From positions 1 to 64,000 of the forward strand of contig CALISG010000007.1 in assembly GCA_938042065.1 (NCBI GenBank): a DNA stretch of 64,000 nucleotides, in the 5' to 3' direction. This document shows positions 33,429 through 42,087 of the stretch, piece by piece (the stretch's first letter is position 1; each line of letters begins with the position of its first letter). Source of the DNA: an uncultured Candidatus Saccharibacteria bacterium (GTDB taxonomy: Bacteria; Patescibacteriota; Saccharimonadia; Saccharimonadales; Saccharimonadaceae). The notes below the pieces were generated by a model. It was given only the letters and a program-made list of their open reading frames with translations, was not told the origin of the DNA and did not search any database. The position numbers were made by a program, and so were the translations under genes.

Positions 33429-35837
33429 ATGGCAGATATTACAGTTGTGAAACGCGACGGCAGCCAGCAGCCGTTTGACTCTAACAAAATTAATTTAACT
33501 CTGCTGGCAGCTAGCGAAGGCTTGCCAGACCAAATTGCGAAGGTAGCGCAAATAGCGGCCGAATTGCAGTTGACACTGTTTGACGGCATTACTACCGAGC
33601 AACTTGATGAAGGACTTATCCAGACGGCAGTCCAAAATGTCAAAGACGACCCGGATTTCGATACGATTGCAGCGCGGTTGCTACTGCGAACTATCTACCA
33701 GCAAGTGCTCGGCGATTATACTAACGAAATCGAGCTTAAAAAGCTACACGCGCAAAAGTTCCCAACCTACATTCGTCAGGCGGTCAAAGACGGTTTGCTC
33801 GATAAGCGAATGGCTGATTCGCAGCTATTTAACCTCAAGAAGCTGGCGGTGGCACTCGATCCGAGCAAGGATTCGCTCAGTAAGTATCTCGGCGTAGTGA
33901 CCAATCGCAATCGTTACGCGCTGCGGCGTCAAAGCGGTGATCCGATCGAGGTACCGCAATTTACTAATATGCGTATTGCTATGGGTTTGAGTTTTAACGA
34001 AGTCAATCCGACCGAGGCGGCGATAAAATTTTATCGCCACATGGCTAATCTGGAATACAGTCCGGGCGGCAGCACGCGGGTTAACGCTGGCGGTTCGTTT
34101 CCGCAGCTAAGTAACTGTTTTGTCATGGAGGTTCAAGACGATATGGCTTCGATAGCCAAAAGTATTCGCGATACCATGTTCATCGCTAAAGGTACTGGCG
34201 GTATCGGCATTAGTATGAATAAGCTGCGCGCCGCCGGCAGTCCTGTTAAAACCACCAATACCGAGTCAACTGGTCCGATTCCATTTATGAAAATGATTGA
34301 TACGGCGCTGTTTGCGGTGTCGCGCAAGGGCAAGAAAGCGGGTGCGGCGGCAGCATATATGGAGAATTGGCACCTTAATTTTTCGCAATTCCTCGATTTG
34401 CGCCAGAATTCGGGCGATCCGTACTTGCGGACGCGATTTCTAGATACGGCGGTGTTTATTTCGGATGAGTTTATGAAGCGCGTCCAAGACGAGCAGGATT
34501 GGTATTTGTTTGATCCGGCTGAAGTCGGCGACTTAAACGAACTATACGGCGAAGCATTTAGCCGCCGCTACCAGGAATATATCAAACTAGCAGAAGCTGG
34601 TAAAATTAACCGCTTCGAAGTCGTGCCGGCCCGCCAACAATTCCGCCAGATTCTCAGTAGTCTACAAGCGACTGGACACCCTTGGCTAACCTGGAAAGAT
34701 GCTATCAATTTGCGAGCGCTCAACAATAACACTGGGACGATCCATCTCAGTAATTTGTGTACCGAAATAACTTTGCCCGAGGACGAAAACAATATTGCGA
34801 CTTGCAACCTGGTTAGTATGAATTTGTCGGCTTTTCTCAATGCTGATAAGACTTGGGATTGGGATCGTTTGGCGGTATCAGTGCGCTCCGCAACGCGCCA
34901 GTTAGATAACTTGATTGACATTACGAACACGCCAGTTACCGAAGCTATGCATAGCAATGAGCAGAATCGGGCGCTGGGGCTCGGCTATATGGGGTTATCG
35001 GATGTTTTGGAGAAGCTAGAGATTAGTTATGAAAGCGAAGCTGCCTACGATCTGGTTGACCAGCTAACTGAATTTATCAGCTACCATGCCATTGATGAAT
35101 CTGCTAATCTCGCAGCTGAGCGCGGCAGCTATCCGAACTTTGCTGGCAGCGTCTGGAGCAAGGGTTTATTACCTATCGATACTGTTGATAAACTTACAAC
35201 AGAGCGCGGCGTTAAGGTAAAAATTGATAGTAAATCGCGCCTGGATTGGGAAGCGCTGCGCCAAAAAGTCAAAAAAGGTATGCGTAACGCAACTTTGATG
35301 GCGATCGCACCGACTGCTAATATCTCGCATGTAGCAGGTACGACGCCGGGACTTGACCCGCAGTTTAGCCAAATTTTTAGCCGTAGTACGCTCAACGGCA
35401 AATTCCTAGAGGTTAATGCTAATTTAGTGCGTAAACTCAAACAACTTAATCTGTGGGAATCGCTCAAAGACGACTTGCTGGCGAATCAGGGTGATATCCA
35501 AGGTTTCGAACAAATTCCGCAAGCAGTCCGCGATGTCTACAAAACTAGTTTTCAGCTGAGCCCATACGCCTTTATCGAGGTAGCGGCGCGAGCGCAAAAA
35601 TGGGTCGACCAAGCGATTAGCCGTAATATGTACCTAGAATCGCGCGATATTGATGAATATATCGAAATCTATTCAGAAGCGTGGCGCCGCGGCTTGAAAA
35701 CGACATATTATCTGCATGTCAAGCCGCGCCACCAATCCGAGCAAACCACCGTCACGTCGCAATCGGTACAGAAAGTTCGTACCGACAGCGCTAAAAGGGT
35801 AAGCGGTTTCGGTTTTGCTCGGCGCAAACAATCATAA
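33429..35837 (+). CDS. nrdA: Class I ribonucleotide reductase large subunit NrdA, without C-terminal cysteines
   Basis: This 802-aa protein reduces ribonucleotides to deoxyribonucleotides. An N-terminal ATP-cone (VVKRDGSQQPFDSNKI, about residues 6-95) gives activity control. The active site is intact: Cys230 in SNCF, Asn442-Cys444-Glu446 in SNLCTEI, Cys459 in ATCNL, and the radical-transfer pair Tyr760-Tyr761 in TTYYLHVKPR. The remaining 41 residues contain no Cys, whereas family members end in a Cys pair that re-reduces the active-site disulfide. AGAAAGGAAACG precedes the ATG. nrdB follows after 40 nt. Confidence 0.96.
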   Translation: MADITVVKRDGSQQPFDSNKINLTLLAASEGLPDQIAKVAQIAAELQLTLFDGITTEQLDEGLIQTAVQNVKDDPDFDTIAARLLLRTIYQQVLGDYTNEIELKKLHAQKFPTYIRQAVKDGLLDKRMADSQLFNLKKLAVALDPSKDSLSKYLGVVTNRNRYALRRQSGDPIEVPQFTNMRIAMGLSFNEVNPTEAAIKFYRHMANLEYSPGGSTRVNAGGSFPQLSNCFVMEVQDDMASIAKSIRDTMFIAKGTGGIGISMNKLRAAGSPVKTTNTESTGPIPFMKMIDTALFAVSRKGKKAGAAAAYMENWHLNFSQFLDLRQNSGDPYLRTRFLDTAVFISDEFMKRVQDEQDWYLFDPAEVGDLNELYGEAFSRRYQEYIKLAEAGKINRFEVVPARQQFRQILSSLQATGHPWLTWKDAINLRALNNNTGTIHLSNLCTEITLPEDENNIATCNLVSMNLSAFLNADKTWDWDRLAVSVRSATRQLDNLIDITNTPVTEAMHSNEQNRALGLGYMGLSDVLEKLEISYESEAAYDLVDQLTEFISYHAIDESANLAAERGSYPNFAGSVWSKGLLPIDTVDKLTTERGVKVKIDSKSRLDWEALRQKVKKGMRNATLMAIAPTANISHVAGTTPGLDPQFSQIFSRSTLNGKFLEVNANLVRKLKQLNLWESLKDDLLANQGDIQGFEQIPQAVRDVYKTSFQLSPYAFIEVAARAQKWVDQAISRNMYLESRDIDEYIEIYSEAWRRGLKTTYYLHVKPRHQSEQTTVTSQSVQKVRTDSAKRVSGFGFARRKQS

Positions 35838-35877
35838 ACGTTGCTAAAATCACAATAATTATATAAAGGAGGAAATT

Positions 35878-36876
35878 ATGTCGCAAACAACGCAACCGCA
35901 AGGTATTTTGGGATCAGGCCTGCGCGACGGCCTGCAGCTCAAGCCAGTTCGCTACCAGTGGGCGATGGATTTATACAACCAAGCAGTGGCTAATACTTGG
36001 TTCCCGAACGAAGTACAGCTAGTGCAAGATCTGGCAGCGTTCGAGAAGCTGACCGACGACGAAAAACATGCGCTGAAAACGGTGATTAGTTACTTAAACC
36101 CAAATGAACTGCTTATCAATAAGTCGTTAGCTTTTGGTATTTATCCGTACGTCAATGCCGCCGAGGCGCACTTGTATCTATCGAAGCAGATGTGGGAAGA
36201 AGCTAACCACTTTATGACATTTGAATACATTATCGAAACGTTTCCGTTTGATCGCCAAGAAATTTACGCAGCAGGCTACGGTAAGAAAAGCCTGAAAGAC
36301 AAATCTGACTTTCAGACCAAGTACGTCGGCCGCATGCTGAATGATAAACTGGATGTTACTACTACCGAGGGCAAAAAAGATTTTGTGCGCAATCTGGTAG
36401 CTTATAATATTGTGCTCGAGGGTATTTGGTTTTATAGCGGTTTTATGGTTGGCATGAGTTTTCGCCGGCGCAATTTGCTGCGTAATGTCGGCAGTTTGCT
36501 AGATTGGATTACCAAGGATGAAAATCTGCATTTAACTTTCGGTATTAACCTGCTGTTGACAATTCTTGACGAGAACCCAGATTTGCAGACGCAAGAATTT
36601 GCCGACGAGATTCGCGATCTGATTTTGCAGGCGGTGGCGCTTGAGGAGGCTTACAACAAAGACATGCTGCCAAAGGGTATCTTGGGCTTGAACGCGGATT
36701 ACGTGAACCAGTATGTTAAGTTCATGACTGACCGCCGCCTGGAAGAACTGGGTTTCGAGAAAGAGTATAACGTAGCAAATCCAGCCAAGTGGATGGCGGC
36801 GGCCAACGATACGCTTGAATTAGTCAATTTCTTTGAAAGCACCAATACGAATTATGAAGTCAACACCGTAAAGTAG
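35878..36876 (+). CDS. nrdB: Class I ribonucleotide reductase small subunit NrdB, Tyr-less (class Ic-like)
   Basis: This 332-aa radical-generating subunit has metal ligands Glu77 (NPNE), Glu108 and His111 (EEANH), Glu181 (LEGIWF), Glu215 and His218 (KDENLH), with the family spacing of 31, 3, 34 and 3. The radical Tyr position (Glu108+7) is Phe115, and the first ligand is Glu rather than Asp, as in Chlamydia-type class Ic enzymes that use a Mn/Fe centre. A C-terminal Tyr (NTNYEVN) is available for radical transfer. A very strong AAAGGAGGAAAT ribosome binding site precedes it. Confidence 0.95.
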   Translation: MSQTTQPQGILGSGLRDGLQLKPVRYQWAMDLYNQAVANTWFPNEVQLVQDLAAFEKLTDDEKHALKTVISYLNPNELLINKSLAFGIYPYVNAAEAHLYLSKQMWEEANHFMTFEYIIETFPFDRQEIYAAGYGKKSLKDKSDFQTKYVGRMLNDKLDVTTTEGKKDFVRNLVAYNIVLEGIWFYSGFMVGMSFRRRNLLRNVGSLLDWITKDENLHLTFGINLLLTILDENPDLQTQEFADEIRDLILQAVALEEAYNKDMLPKGILGLNADYVNQYVKFMTDRRLEELGFEKEYNVANPAKWMAAANDTLELVNFFESTNTNYEVNTVK

Positions 36877-36910
36877 CAGTTTTAGTAATTGAATAAGCGG
36901 CTTATTAGCC

Positions 36911-36916
36911 TATAAT
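36911..36916 (+). promoter_or_regulatory. -10 box of the 57-aa gene
   Basis: TATAAT lies 23 nt before the ATG at 36940, with AAAGGGGGAA as ribosome binding site in between, so the small gene can be transcribed without nrdAB. Confidence 0.55.
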
Positions 36917-36939
36917 GAATATAAGCAAAGGGGGAAATA

Positions 36940-37113
36940 ATGAATCCATCAGCGATAATTAACGACGACATGACGCTCGAGGAAAAACTCGAGGCAATTG
37001 AACGCGAGATAGCCAAAGCACAGGCTGAAGCCGATCAAAAAGCTGAAGCTGACGGCCTACCATCAGCGCCAATTGATCCAGCAACACTAACTATGTGCGA
37101 GGGCTGTCAATAG
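36940..37113 (+). CDS. 57-aa protein ending in CxxC: candidate detached NrdA redox tail
   Basis: The peptide has a charged helix (DDMTLEEKLEAIEREIAKA, residues 9-27 and on to about 38), a Pro-containing linker (LPSAPIDPAT) and ends MCEGCQ. The Cys-x-x-Cys-Gln end and the preceding Pro-Ile-Asp-Pro resemble the C-terminal swinging tails of many NrdA proteins, and NrdA here lacks that tail. The gene lies 63 nt after nrdB in the same direction with a strong AAAGGGGGAA ribosome binding site and its own -10. Function as a trans-acting reductant of NrdA is a hypothesis; a metal-binding or unrelated small protein remains possible. Confidence 0.65.
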   Translation: MNPSAIINDDMTLEEKLEAIEREIAKAQAEADQKAEADGLPSAPIDPATLTMCEGCQ

Positions 37114-37115
37114 AC

Positions 37116-37131
37116 ACGCTACATATAGCGT
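37116..37131. promoter_or_regulatory. NrdR-box-like palindrome at the pyrG promoter
   Basis: ACGCTACATATAGCGT is a 16-bp palindrome with two mismatched central positions that agrees with the NrdR box consensus at 14 of 16 positions; the two differences are symmetric. It covers the -35 region of the pyrG promoter. Confidence 0.5.
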
Positions 37132-37145
37132 ACTCTAAGCGGTTA

Positions 37146-37154
37146 TGCTATAAT
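37146..37154 (+). promoter_or_regulatory. Extended -10 of pyrG, leaderless pattern
   Basis: TGcTATAAT ends 8 nt before the ATG at 37163. Confidence 0.7.
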
Positions 37155-37162
37155 AAGGGCCC

Positions 37163-38761
37163 ATGAAAGAGCAATCATACATGGGCAAACAGACAAAATA
37201 TATCTTTGTAACTGGCGGCGTTCTCTCGGGGGTAGGGAAGGGAATTACCGCTGCGAGCATCGGCGCGGTTCTCCAGGCCAAAGGTATCAAAGTCTCAATT
37301 CAGAAATGCGACCCGTATCTCAATGTGGATGCGGGTTTGCTTAATCCGGCAGAGCACGGCGAATGCTTCGTGACGCGCGACGGCGCTGAAACCGACTTAG
37401 ACCTCGGGCATTACGAGCGGTTTCTAGATATAGAATTGACGCAGAAAAACGCCACTCTGGCGGGACGCTTACTCTCAGAATTGATTACCGACGAACGCGC
37501 CGGTAAGTTTCACGGCAAAACTGTCCAGCTAATCCCGCACTTAACACATGCCATTCAAGAGTCAATTATTGCGGCTGGCGAAGGCAGCGATGTGCACATC
37601 GTAGAAATCGGCGGCACGGTGGGCGATTATGAAGGGCTGAGTTTCATTGAAGCGATCCGCGAATTTGCTCACAAAATCGGTAAGGAACGCTGCTTATATG
37701 CGCATGTGGTTTATGTGCCGTTTATTGATACTAGTAAAGAGTTCAAGAGCAAGCCGGCGCAAAATGCCTTAAACGATTTGCGCGGTTTCGGTATTGTGCC
37801 AGAGATTGTGGTTGTCCGCAGCGACGAGCCGGCGCCTGAGTCGGTTGCTCAAAAAATTGCTTTGTACGGTGGCGTTGACTTGCCGGGCGTGTTGATGCTG
37901 CCAAATCTCGATACCGTATTTATGATTCCCGAGCGGATAGCCGCTAGCCCGCTGATGACGATTCTTGATAAGTTCACTGGTAATTTTGCTCAGCCGAATC
38001 TCGCGAAATGGCAAGCGTTAACTCAATTGCAAAGCAAAAAGCCAACCGATATCGTGACTGTCGGTTTAGTTGCTAAGTATATGGAAAACAAGGATACTTA
38101 TCTATCGGTGACCGAGGCGCTCAAGAGTGCGGCTTGGCATGAAAATGTTGGTTTGCATATCAAGTGGCTCAATGCCGAAACAGTTACCGAGCGCGATTTC
38201 GAGACGGTTGATGCTCTGCTGGTGCCAGGCGGCTTTGGCCCGCGCGGGATTGAAGGCAAGATTGCGGCAGCGCAGTATGCGCTTGAGCGCGATGTGCCGT
38301 ATTTGGGGATTTGCTTAGGTTTGCAGACAGCGGTAATTGCGGCAGCGCGGCGAGCTGGGCTCGACGATGCTAATAGCACGGAGTTTGATGATGCTACGAC
38401 GCACGATGTGGTGTATATTATGCCTGGCCAAGAGGGCAAAGAGTCGACTGGCGGTACGTTGCGGCTGGGCAATTATCCGGCAGTATTCACGCCAGGGTCG
38501 CTTGCTTCCAAAGTATATCAGTCGGATCACACCGAGGAGCGCCACCGCCACCGATATGAGGTGAACCAGCAGTTTCTAGATGAGATTGCTCGTGGCGGCG
38601 TGGCGGTGTCGGGCTTGTCGCCAGACGGGCGGCTAGTCGAATTTGTCGAGGCGCCAAATTGCCGCTATTTTGTCGCAACGCAAGCGCACCCTGAGTTTCG
38701 TTCGCGGCCAATGCGGCCGCATCCGCTGTTTGCTGGACTGATTAGAGCGGCTGTATCTTGA
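37163..38761 (+). CDS. pyrG: CTP synthase
   Basis: This 532-aa enzyme makes CTP from UTP, ATP and glutamine. The N-terminal synthetase has KYIFVTGGVLSGVGKGITAA and the regulatory YLNVDAGLLNPAEHGECFV; the C-terminal class I glutaminase has the nucleophile Cys in YLGICLGLQTAV and the His-Glu pair in TQAHPEF. A second in-frame Met (MGKQTK, residue 7) would be the usual start, but the -10 spacing favours 37163. It follows the nrd genes and is close to pyrH, so pyrimidine nucleotide supply is grouped here. Confidence 0.97.
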   Translation: MKEQSYMGKQTKYIFVTGGVLSGVGKGITAASIGAVLQAKGIKVSIQKCDPYLNVDAGLLNPAEHGECFVTRDGAETDLDLGHYERFLDIELTQKNATLAGRLLSELITDERAGKFHGKTVQLIPHLTHAIQESIIAAGEGSDVHIVEIGGTVGDYEGLSFIEAIREFAHKIGKERCLYAHVVYVPFIDTSKEFKSKPAQNALNDLRGFGIVPEIVVVRSDEPAPESVAQKIALYGGVDLPGVLMLPNLDTVFMIPERIAASPLMTILDKFTGNFAQPNLAKWQALTQLQSKKPTDIVTVGLVAKYMENKDTYLSVTEALKSAAWHENVGLHIKWLNAETVTERDFETVDALLVPGGFGPRGIEGKIAAAQYALERDVPYLGICLGLQTAVIAAARRAGLDDANSTEFDDATTHDVVYIMPGQEGKESTGGTLRLGNYPAVFTPGSLASKVYQSDHTEERHRHRYEVNQQFLDEIARGGVAVSGLSPDGRLVEFVEAPNCRYFVATQAHPEFRSRPMRPHPLFAGLIRAAVS

Positions 38762-38776
38762 CAAATTATACTAGTT

Positions 38777-38786
38777 ATGCTAATAT
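38777..38786 (+). promoter_or_regulatory. Extended -10, leaderless pattern
   Basis: TGcTAATAT ends 6 nt before the ATG at 38793. Confidence 0.5.
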
Positions 38787-38792
38787 GAGAAT

Positions 38793-38957
38793 ATGGCAGA
38801 AGAAGAAAAACAAAAAGTAGAAGATTTCGAGCCAGCTTATGACGAGAGCAGCGACGATACAGCGATGTTGCGAGCGGTGCTGCAATCGGATCATGCTCGT
38901 AATATTACGCCAGTATCGGTGTATCGTCAGCCAGATTTTGACGGCACGGAAGATTAA
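38793..38957 (+). CDS. Small acidic protein of unknown function
   Basis: This 54-aa frame lies between pyrG and argS: start MAEEEKQKVEDFEPAYDESS, middle TAMLRAVLQSDHARNITP, end RQPDFDGTED. It has local codon use and an extended -10 exactly 6 nt upstream of the ATG, as at many genes here. Not recognised. Confidence rests on the promoter spacing and the codon pattern. Confidence 0.55.
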   Translation: MAEEEKQKVEDFEPAYDESSDDTAMLRAVLQSDHARNITPVSVYRQPDFDGTED

Positions 38958-38971
38958 CTGTAGCAAAAAAG

Positions 38972-38980
38972 TGTTATAAT
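38972..38980 (+). promoter_or_regulatory. Extended -10 of argS, leaderless pattern
   Basis: TGtTATAAT ends 7 nt before the ATG at 38988. Confidence 0.7.
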
Positions 38981-38987
38981 ATGGTCT

Positions 38988-40628
38988 ATGATTGATTGTG
39001 TTATTACACTGAAGAAAATAATTGACAAACTGTATCAGCAGCAGGTTGATGTACAGTTAACGCGCCCCGACCCGAAGTTTGGCGACTTTGCGACGAATGC
39101 GGCGTTGCAGTTAGCAAAACCCTTGGGCAAAAACCCGCGCGAAATTGCCGAGGCGATTGCCGAGGAGCTGCGTGGTCGTGAGGAATTTAGTGATGTCAGT
39201 GTGGCTGGGCCGGGCTTCATCAACGTGACGTTAAGCGACCAAGCGGTGTTGGAATTGCTGAAAGTGCGGCCAGCGACTAATCGTGCAGGAAAAACAGTGG
39301 TCATTGAGACCAATTGTCCAAATCCGTTTAAAGCCATGCACATCGGCCACGCGCTGAACTCGATTTTGGCGGATACCATAGCGAACTTGCTGGCGGTGGA
39401 CGGCGCGGCGGTGCATCGGGTCAGTTACCACGGCGATGTCGGCACGCACGTCGGCAAGAGTATGTGGGCGATTCTTCGCGAAATTGACGGCGATGTCAGC
39501 AAGTTAGACGCTATTCCGGCTGATAAGCGCAACGAGTTTATGAGCCGTATGTACGTTGAAGGGGCGCGGGCAGCCAAGGAATCGCCGGAAGCCAAGGCGG
39601 AAATTGACGAGCTGGCCAAACAGTCATTTGTGCTGGACGACCCGCTGTATAAGAAAGTTTACGAAACGTGCAAGCAGTGGAGCTTTGATGAGATTGACGC
39701 CAATGTGGCGCGGCTGGGGAATGTGCCAATTGAGCGGCGTTATGTTGAGAGTGAAACCGAAGTGCCAGGCAAGGCCTTGATTAAAGCAAAAACCCCAGAG
39801 GTCTTTACCAAGTCGGACGGCGCGTATATTTTCAAGGGCAGCCAGTATGGTGCATTTGATAACATATTTATCGGTTCACACGGCAATGGATTGTATGGTG
39901 CGCACGATATGGGGTTAATCCAGCTGAAGCATCAAGATTATCCAAACTTGGACTTGTCGATTACTGTCAATGGCGAAGAGCAGGCGGCGTATTTCCGCGG
40001 GGTGATCGCTGCTAGTGAATTAGCAATTCCAGAATTGAAAGGTAAATTGTTTAATTATGCGACTGGCCTGGTTAAACTAACGACCGGCAAGATGAGTTCG
40101 CGTACCGGCGAGGTGATTACCATTGACTGGCTGTTTAACGAGTTCAAGAAAGCCATCACCCAAGCTGGCGGCGAGCCGACCGACGAGGTGGTAGCGGGTG
40201 CGCTGCGCTATCAATTTTTGAAAGTGAAAATCGGTAGCGACGTAGTGTTTGACATCAATGACGCGGTTAGCTTGACGGGTAACACTGGTAGCTACTTGCA
40301 ATACGCGCACGCTCGGGCGCGGGGTATTTTGGCAAAATCTGAGCAAGCAGTTACATTTCCGACAGAATTGTTCAACGAAGACCGGCTGTTAGTTAGGAAA
40401 ATGAGTGAATACGCCGAGGCGGTTAACCGCGCTACCGAAAGCTTAGAGCCGCATCATATCTGCGCCTATTTGTTTGAGTTGGCACAAGAATTCAACCGCT
40501 ACTATGAGAAGAACCAAGTTGTTGGCAGCGACAAAGAAGCGCACCGTGTTGGTTTGGTGGCAGTGTACGCGGATATTTTGAAGGCTGGTTTGACGATTTT
40601 GGGTATTGCGGCGCCGGAGCGCTTGTAG
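38988..40628 (+). CDS. argS: Arginyl-tRNA synthetase
   Basis: This 546-aa class I synthetase has an N-terminal Add1-type domain (VQLTRPDPKFGDFATNAALQ), the HIGH motif in NPFKAMHIGHALN, YHGDVGTHVGKS, and the KMSKS-equivalent GKMSSRTG. The C-terminal DALR anticodon-binding domain ends LKAGLTILGIAAPERL. Its substrate tRNA set includes the unusual tRNA-Arg(GCG) at 12905. Confidence 0.97.
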   Translation: MIDCVITLKKIIDKLYQQQVDVQLTRPDPKFGDFATNAALQLAKPLGKNPREIAEAIAEELRGREEFSDVSVAGPGFINVTLSDQAVLELLKVRPATNRAGKTVVIETNCPNPFKAMHIGHALNSILADTIANLLAVDGAAVHRVSYHGDVGTHVGKSMWAILREIDGDVSKLDAIPADKRNEFMSRMYVEGARAAKESPEAKAEIDELAKQSFVLDDPLYKKVYETCKQWSFDEIDANVARLGNVPIERRYVESETEVPGKALIKAKTPEVFTKSDGAYIFKGSQYGAFDNIFIGSHGNGLYGAHDMGLIQLKHQDYPNLDLSITVNGEEQAAYFRGVIAASELAIPELKGKLFNYATGLVKLTTGKMSSRTGEVITIDWLFNEFKKAITQAGGEPTDEVVAGALRYQFLKVKIGSDVVFDINDAVSLTGNTGSYLQYAHARARGILAKSEQAVTFPTELFNEDRLLVRKMSEYAEAVNRATESLEPHHICAYLFELAQEFNRYYEKNQVVGSDKEAHRVGLVAVYADILKAGLTILGIAAPERL

Positions 40629-40715
40629 GGTTACGTTGTAAGGTCGCGGAATAAGCTAATACGAGCGATTTATCACAAGAAACCAGGTTATAATCAAACA
40701 GTTAAAGGAGGCTAA

Positions 40716-41123
40716 ATGCCATCAGAAACAGTCAAAAAAGCCAAAAAATCAACTGCCAAAAAGCTAGCTGACAAAAAATTGGCGCAAACAATAGTTAAAG
40801 ACACCCATATGGGCGGTTTCGTTAATTTTATCCGTGAGCAGGGTATAGTCGGACTAGCAGTTGGTCTGGCGATCGGTACGGCAGCTGGCGATACGGTGAA
40901 GAAGTTGGTGACAGCGTTTATTGACCCGCTAGTACAGCTGATTGTCGGCTCGCAAAAAGGCTTGCAGGCGGCATCGTTTACCGTCGAAATTGCTGGTCGC
41001 AAAGCTGAATTTCTCTACGGCGCGTTTGTCAGTTCGCTGATTACGCTGTTGGCGGTGGCCTTTGTGGTGTATGCGATTGTGCACTTTTTCAAGCTGGATA
41101 AATTAGATAAGAAGAAAGATTAA
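40716..41123 (+). CDS. mscL: Large-conductance mechanosensitive channel family protein MscL
   Basis: This 135-aa protein has a Lys-rich N-terminal extension (about residues 1-30), then the MscL start GFVNFIREQGIVGLAVGLAIGT (first pore helix), AGDTVKKLVTAFIDPLVQLIV, a short periplasmic part and a second helix (GAFVSSLITLLAVAFVVYAI), ending in a charged helix. It acts as a pressure-release valve in the cytoplasmic membrane. It has AAAGGAGG and an upstream TATAAT. Confidence 0.88.
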   Translation: MPSETVKKAKKSTAKKLADKKLAQTIVKDTHMGGFVNFIREQGIVGLAVGLAIGTAAGDTVKKLVTAFIDPLVQLIVGSQKGLQAASFTVEIAGRKAEFLYGAFVSSLITLLAVAFVVYAIVHFFKLDKLDKKKD

Positions 41124-41196
41124 CGTTTTTGAGGCTCGGCCGCGACTTGATGAGAGCGGCGGTCATTGCGGCGACTTGCCTCGGCGGTATTAAATG

Positions 41197-41901
41197 CTAG
41201 CTAATCAGCGTACCGACTGTTTCGCCGCGGGCGGCTCGGGCGATATTACCGTCGGTGAGGAGGTCGCAGATAATAACCGGGATATGTTCGTCCATAGCCA
41301 GGCCGATGGCAGCTTTGTCCATGACGGTGATATCAGGGTTGGTTAGAGCGTCGTGATAGCTGAGCTTATCAAATTTGGTGGCGTCAGGGAATTTGGTAGG
41401 ATCTTTATCGTACACGCCATCAACTTTCGTTGTTTTAATCACAACATCGCATTGCATTTCTAAAGCTAGGTTCAGGGCGGCAGTGTCAGTGGTTAGGAAC
41501 GGCCGGCCAGTACCGCAGGCAACGATGACCACGCGGCCTTTTTGAATGTGGCTGAGGGCGCGGCGAAAGGTGTATTGGTCGATAAATTGATTGATTTCGA
41601 CGGTGGACAGGGCGCGGGTCGGCAAGTCAGCGTCGTTGAAAACGTCAGCTAGAGCTATGGCGTTCATCAGGGTAGAGAGCATGCCGATATTATGGGCTGA
41701 GACAGGCTGGATGCCGTGGCCGATGATTTGGTTGCCGCGGACATAATTGCCGCCGCCGACCATGATGACGACTTCGGCGCCAGTTTCTAGCGCTGGTTTG
41801 ATTTGTTCAGCGATCCAGCGGGCGCGAGCGGGGTCAAAACCGCTGGCGAACTCGCCCTGGAGCTGCTCGCCAGAGAGTTTGAGGAGAATACGTTTGGTCA
41901 T
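41197..41901 (-). CDS. pyrH: Uridylate kinase (UMP kinase)
   Basis: This 234-aa amino-acid-kinase-fold enzyme converts UMP to UDP. Features: MTKRILLKLSGEQLQGE, VVIMVGGGNYVRGNQI, CGTGRPFLTTDTAALNLAL and TTKVDGVYDKDPTKFPDATKF. The start at 41901 is supported by TGtTATACT ending 6 nt upstream; 14 further codons are open above it. It works with PyrG in pyrimidine nucleotide supply. Confidence 0.95.
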   Translation of the reverse strand: MTKRILLKLSGEQLQGEFASGFDPARARWIAEQIKPALETGAEVVIMVGGGNYVRGNQIIGHGIQPVSAHNIGMLSTLMNAIALADVFNDADLPTRALSTVEINQFIDQYTFRRALSHIQKGRVVIVACGTGRPFLTTDTAALNLALEMQCDVVIKTTKVDGVYDKDPTKFPDATKFDKLSYHDALTNPDITVMDKAAIGLAMDEHIPVIICDLLTDGNIARAARGETVGTLIS

Positions 41902-41907
41902 GGGTTT

Positions 41908-41916
41908 AGTATAACA
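41908..41916 (-). promoter_or_regulatory. Extended -10 of pyrH, leaderless pattern
   Basis: Minus-strand TGtTATACT ends 6 nt before the start at 41901. Confidence 0.7.
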
Positions 41917-41998
41917 CGAGAGGCTCTTACGTGTATTTATCATGCATTCAAATCGGGATATTATATTGGTAAATATTCTAGTAATACCTACAACAGTG

Positions 41999-42007
41999 TG
42001 TTATAAT
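41999..42007 (+). promoter_or_regulatory. Extended -10 of the hairpin-tiled transcript
   Basis: TGtTATAAT; expected transcription start near 42014, giving a leader of about 164 nt before the ATG at 42178, unusually long for this genome. Confidence 0.65.
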
Positions 42008-42087
42008 AGTAACGAGGGGCTGGTTGATGATCGGCCTCTGGCGCATTTTAGAATATAGACGGCAGAATCCGAGCTCTCTTGAGTACT

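Noticed and set aside
35837..36940. Frameshift or readthrough joining nrdA to the Cys-ending peptide
   Set aside because: nrdB lies in between, and several stops in the same frame separate nrdB from the small gene; it has its own ribosome binding site.
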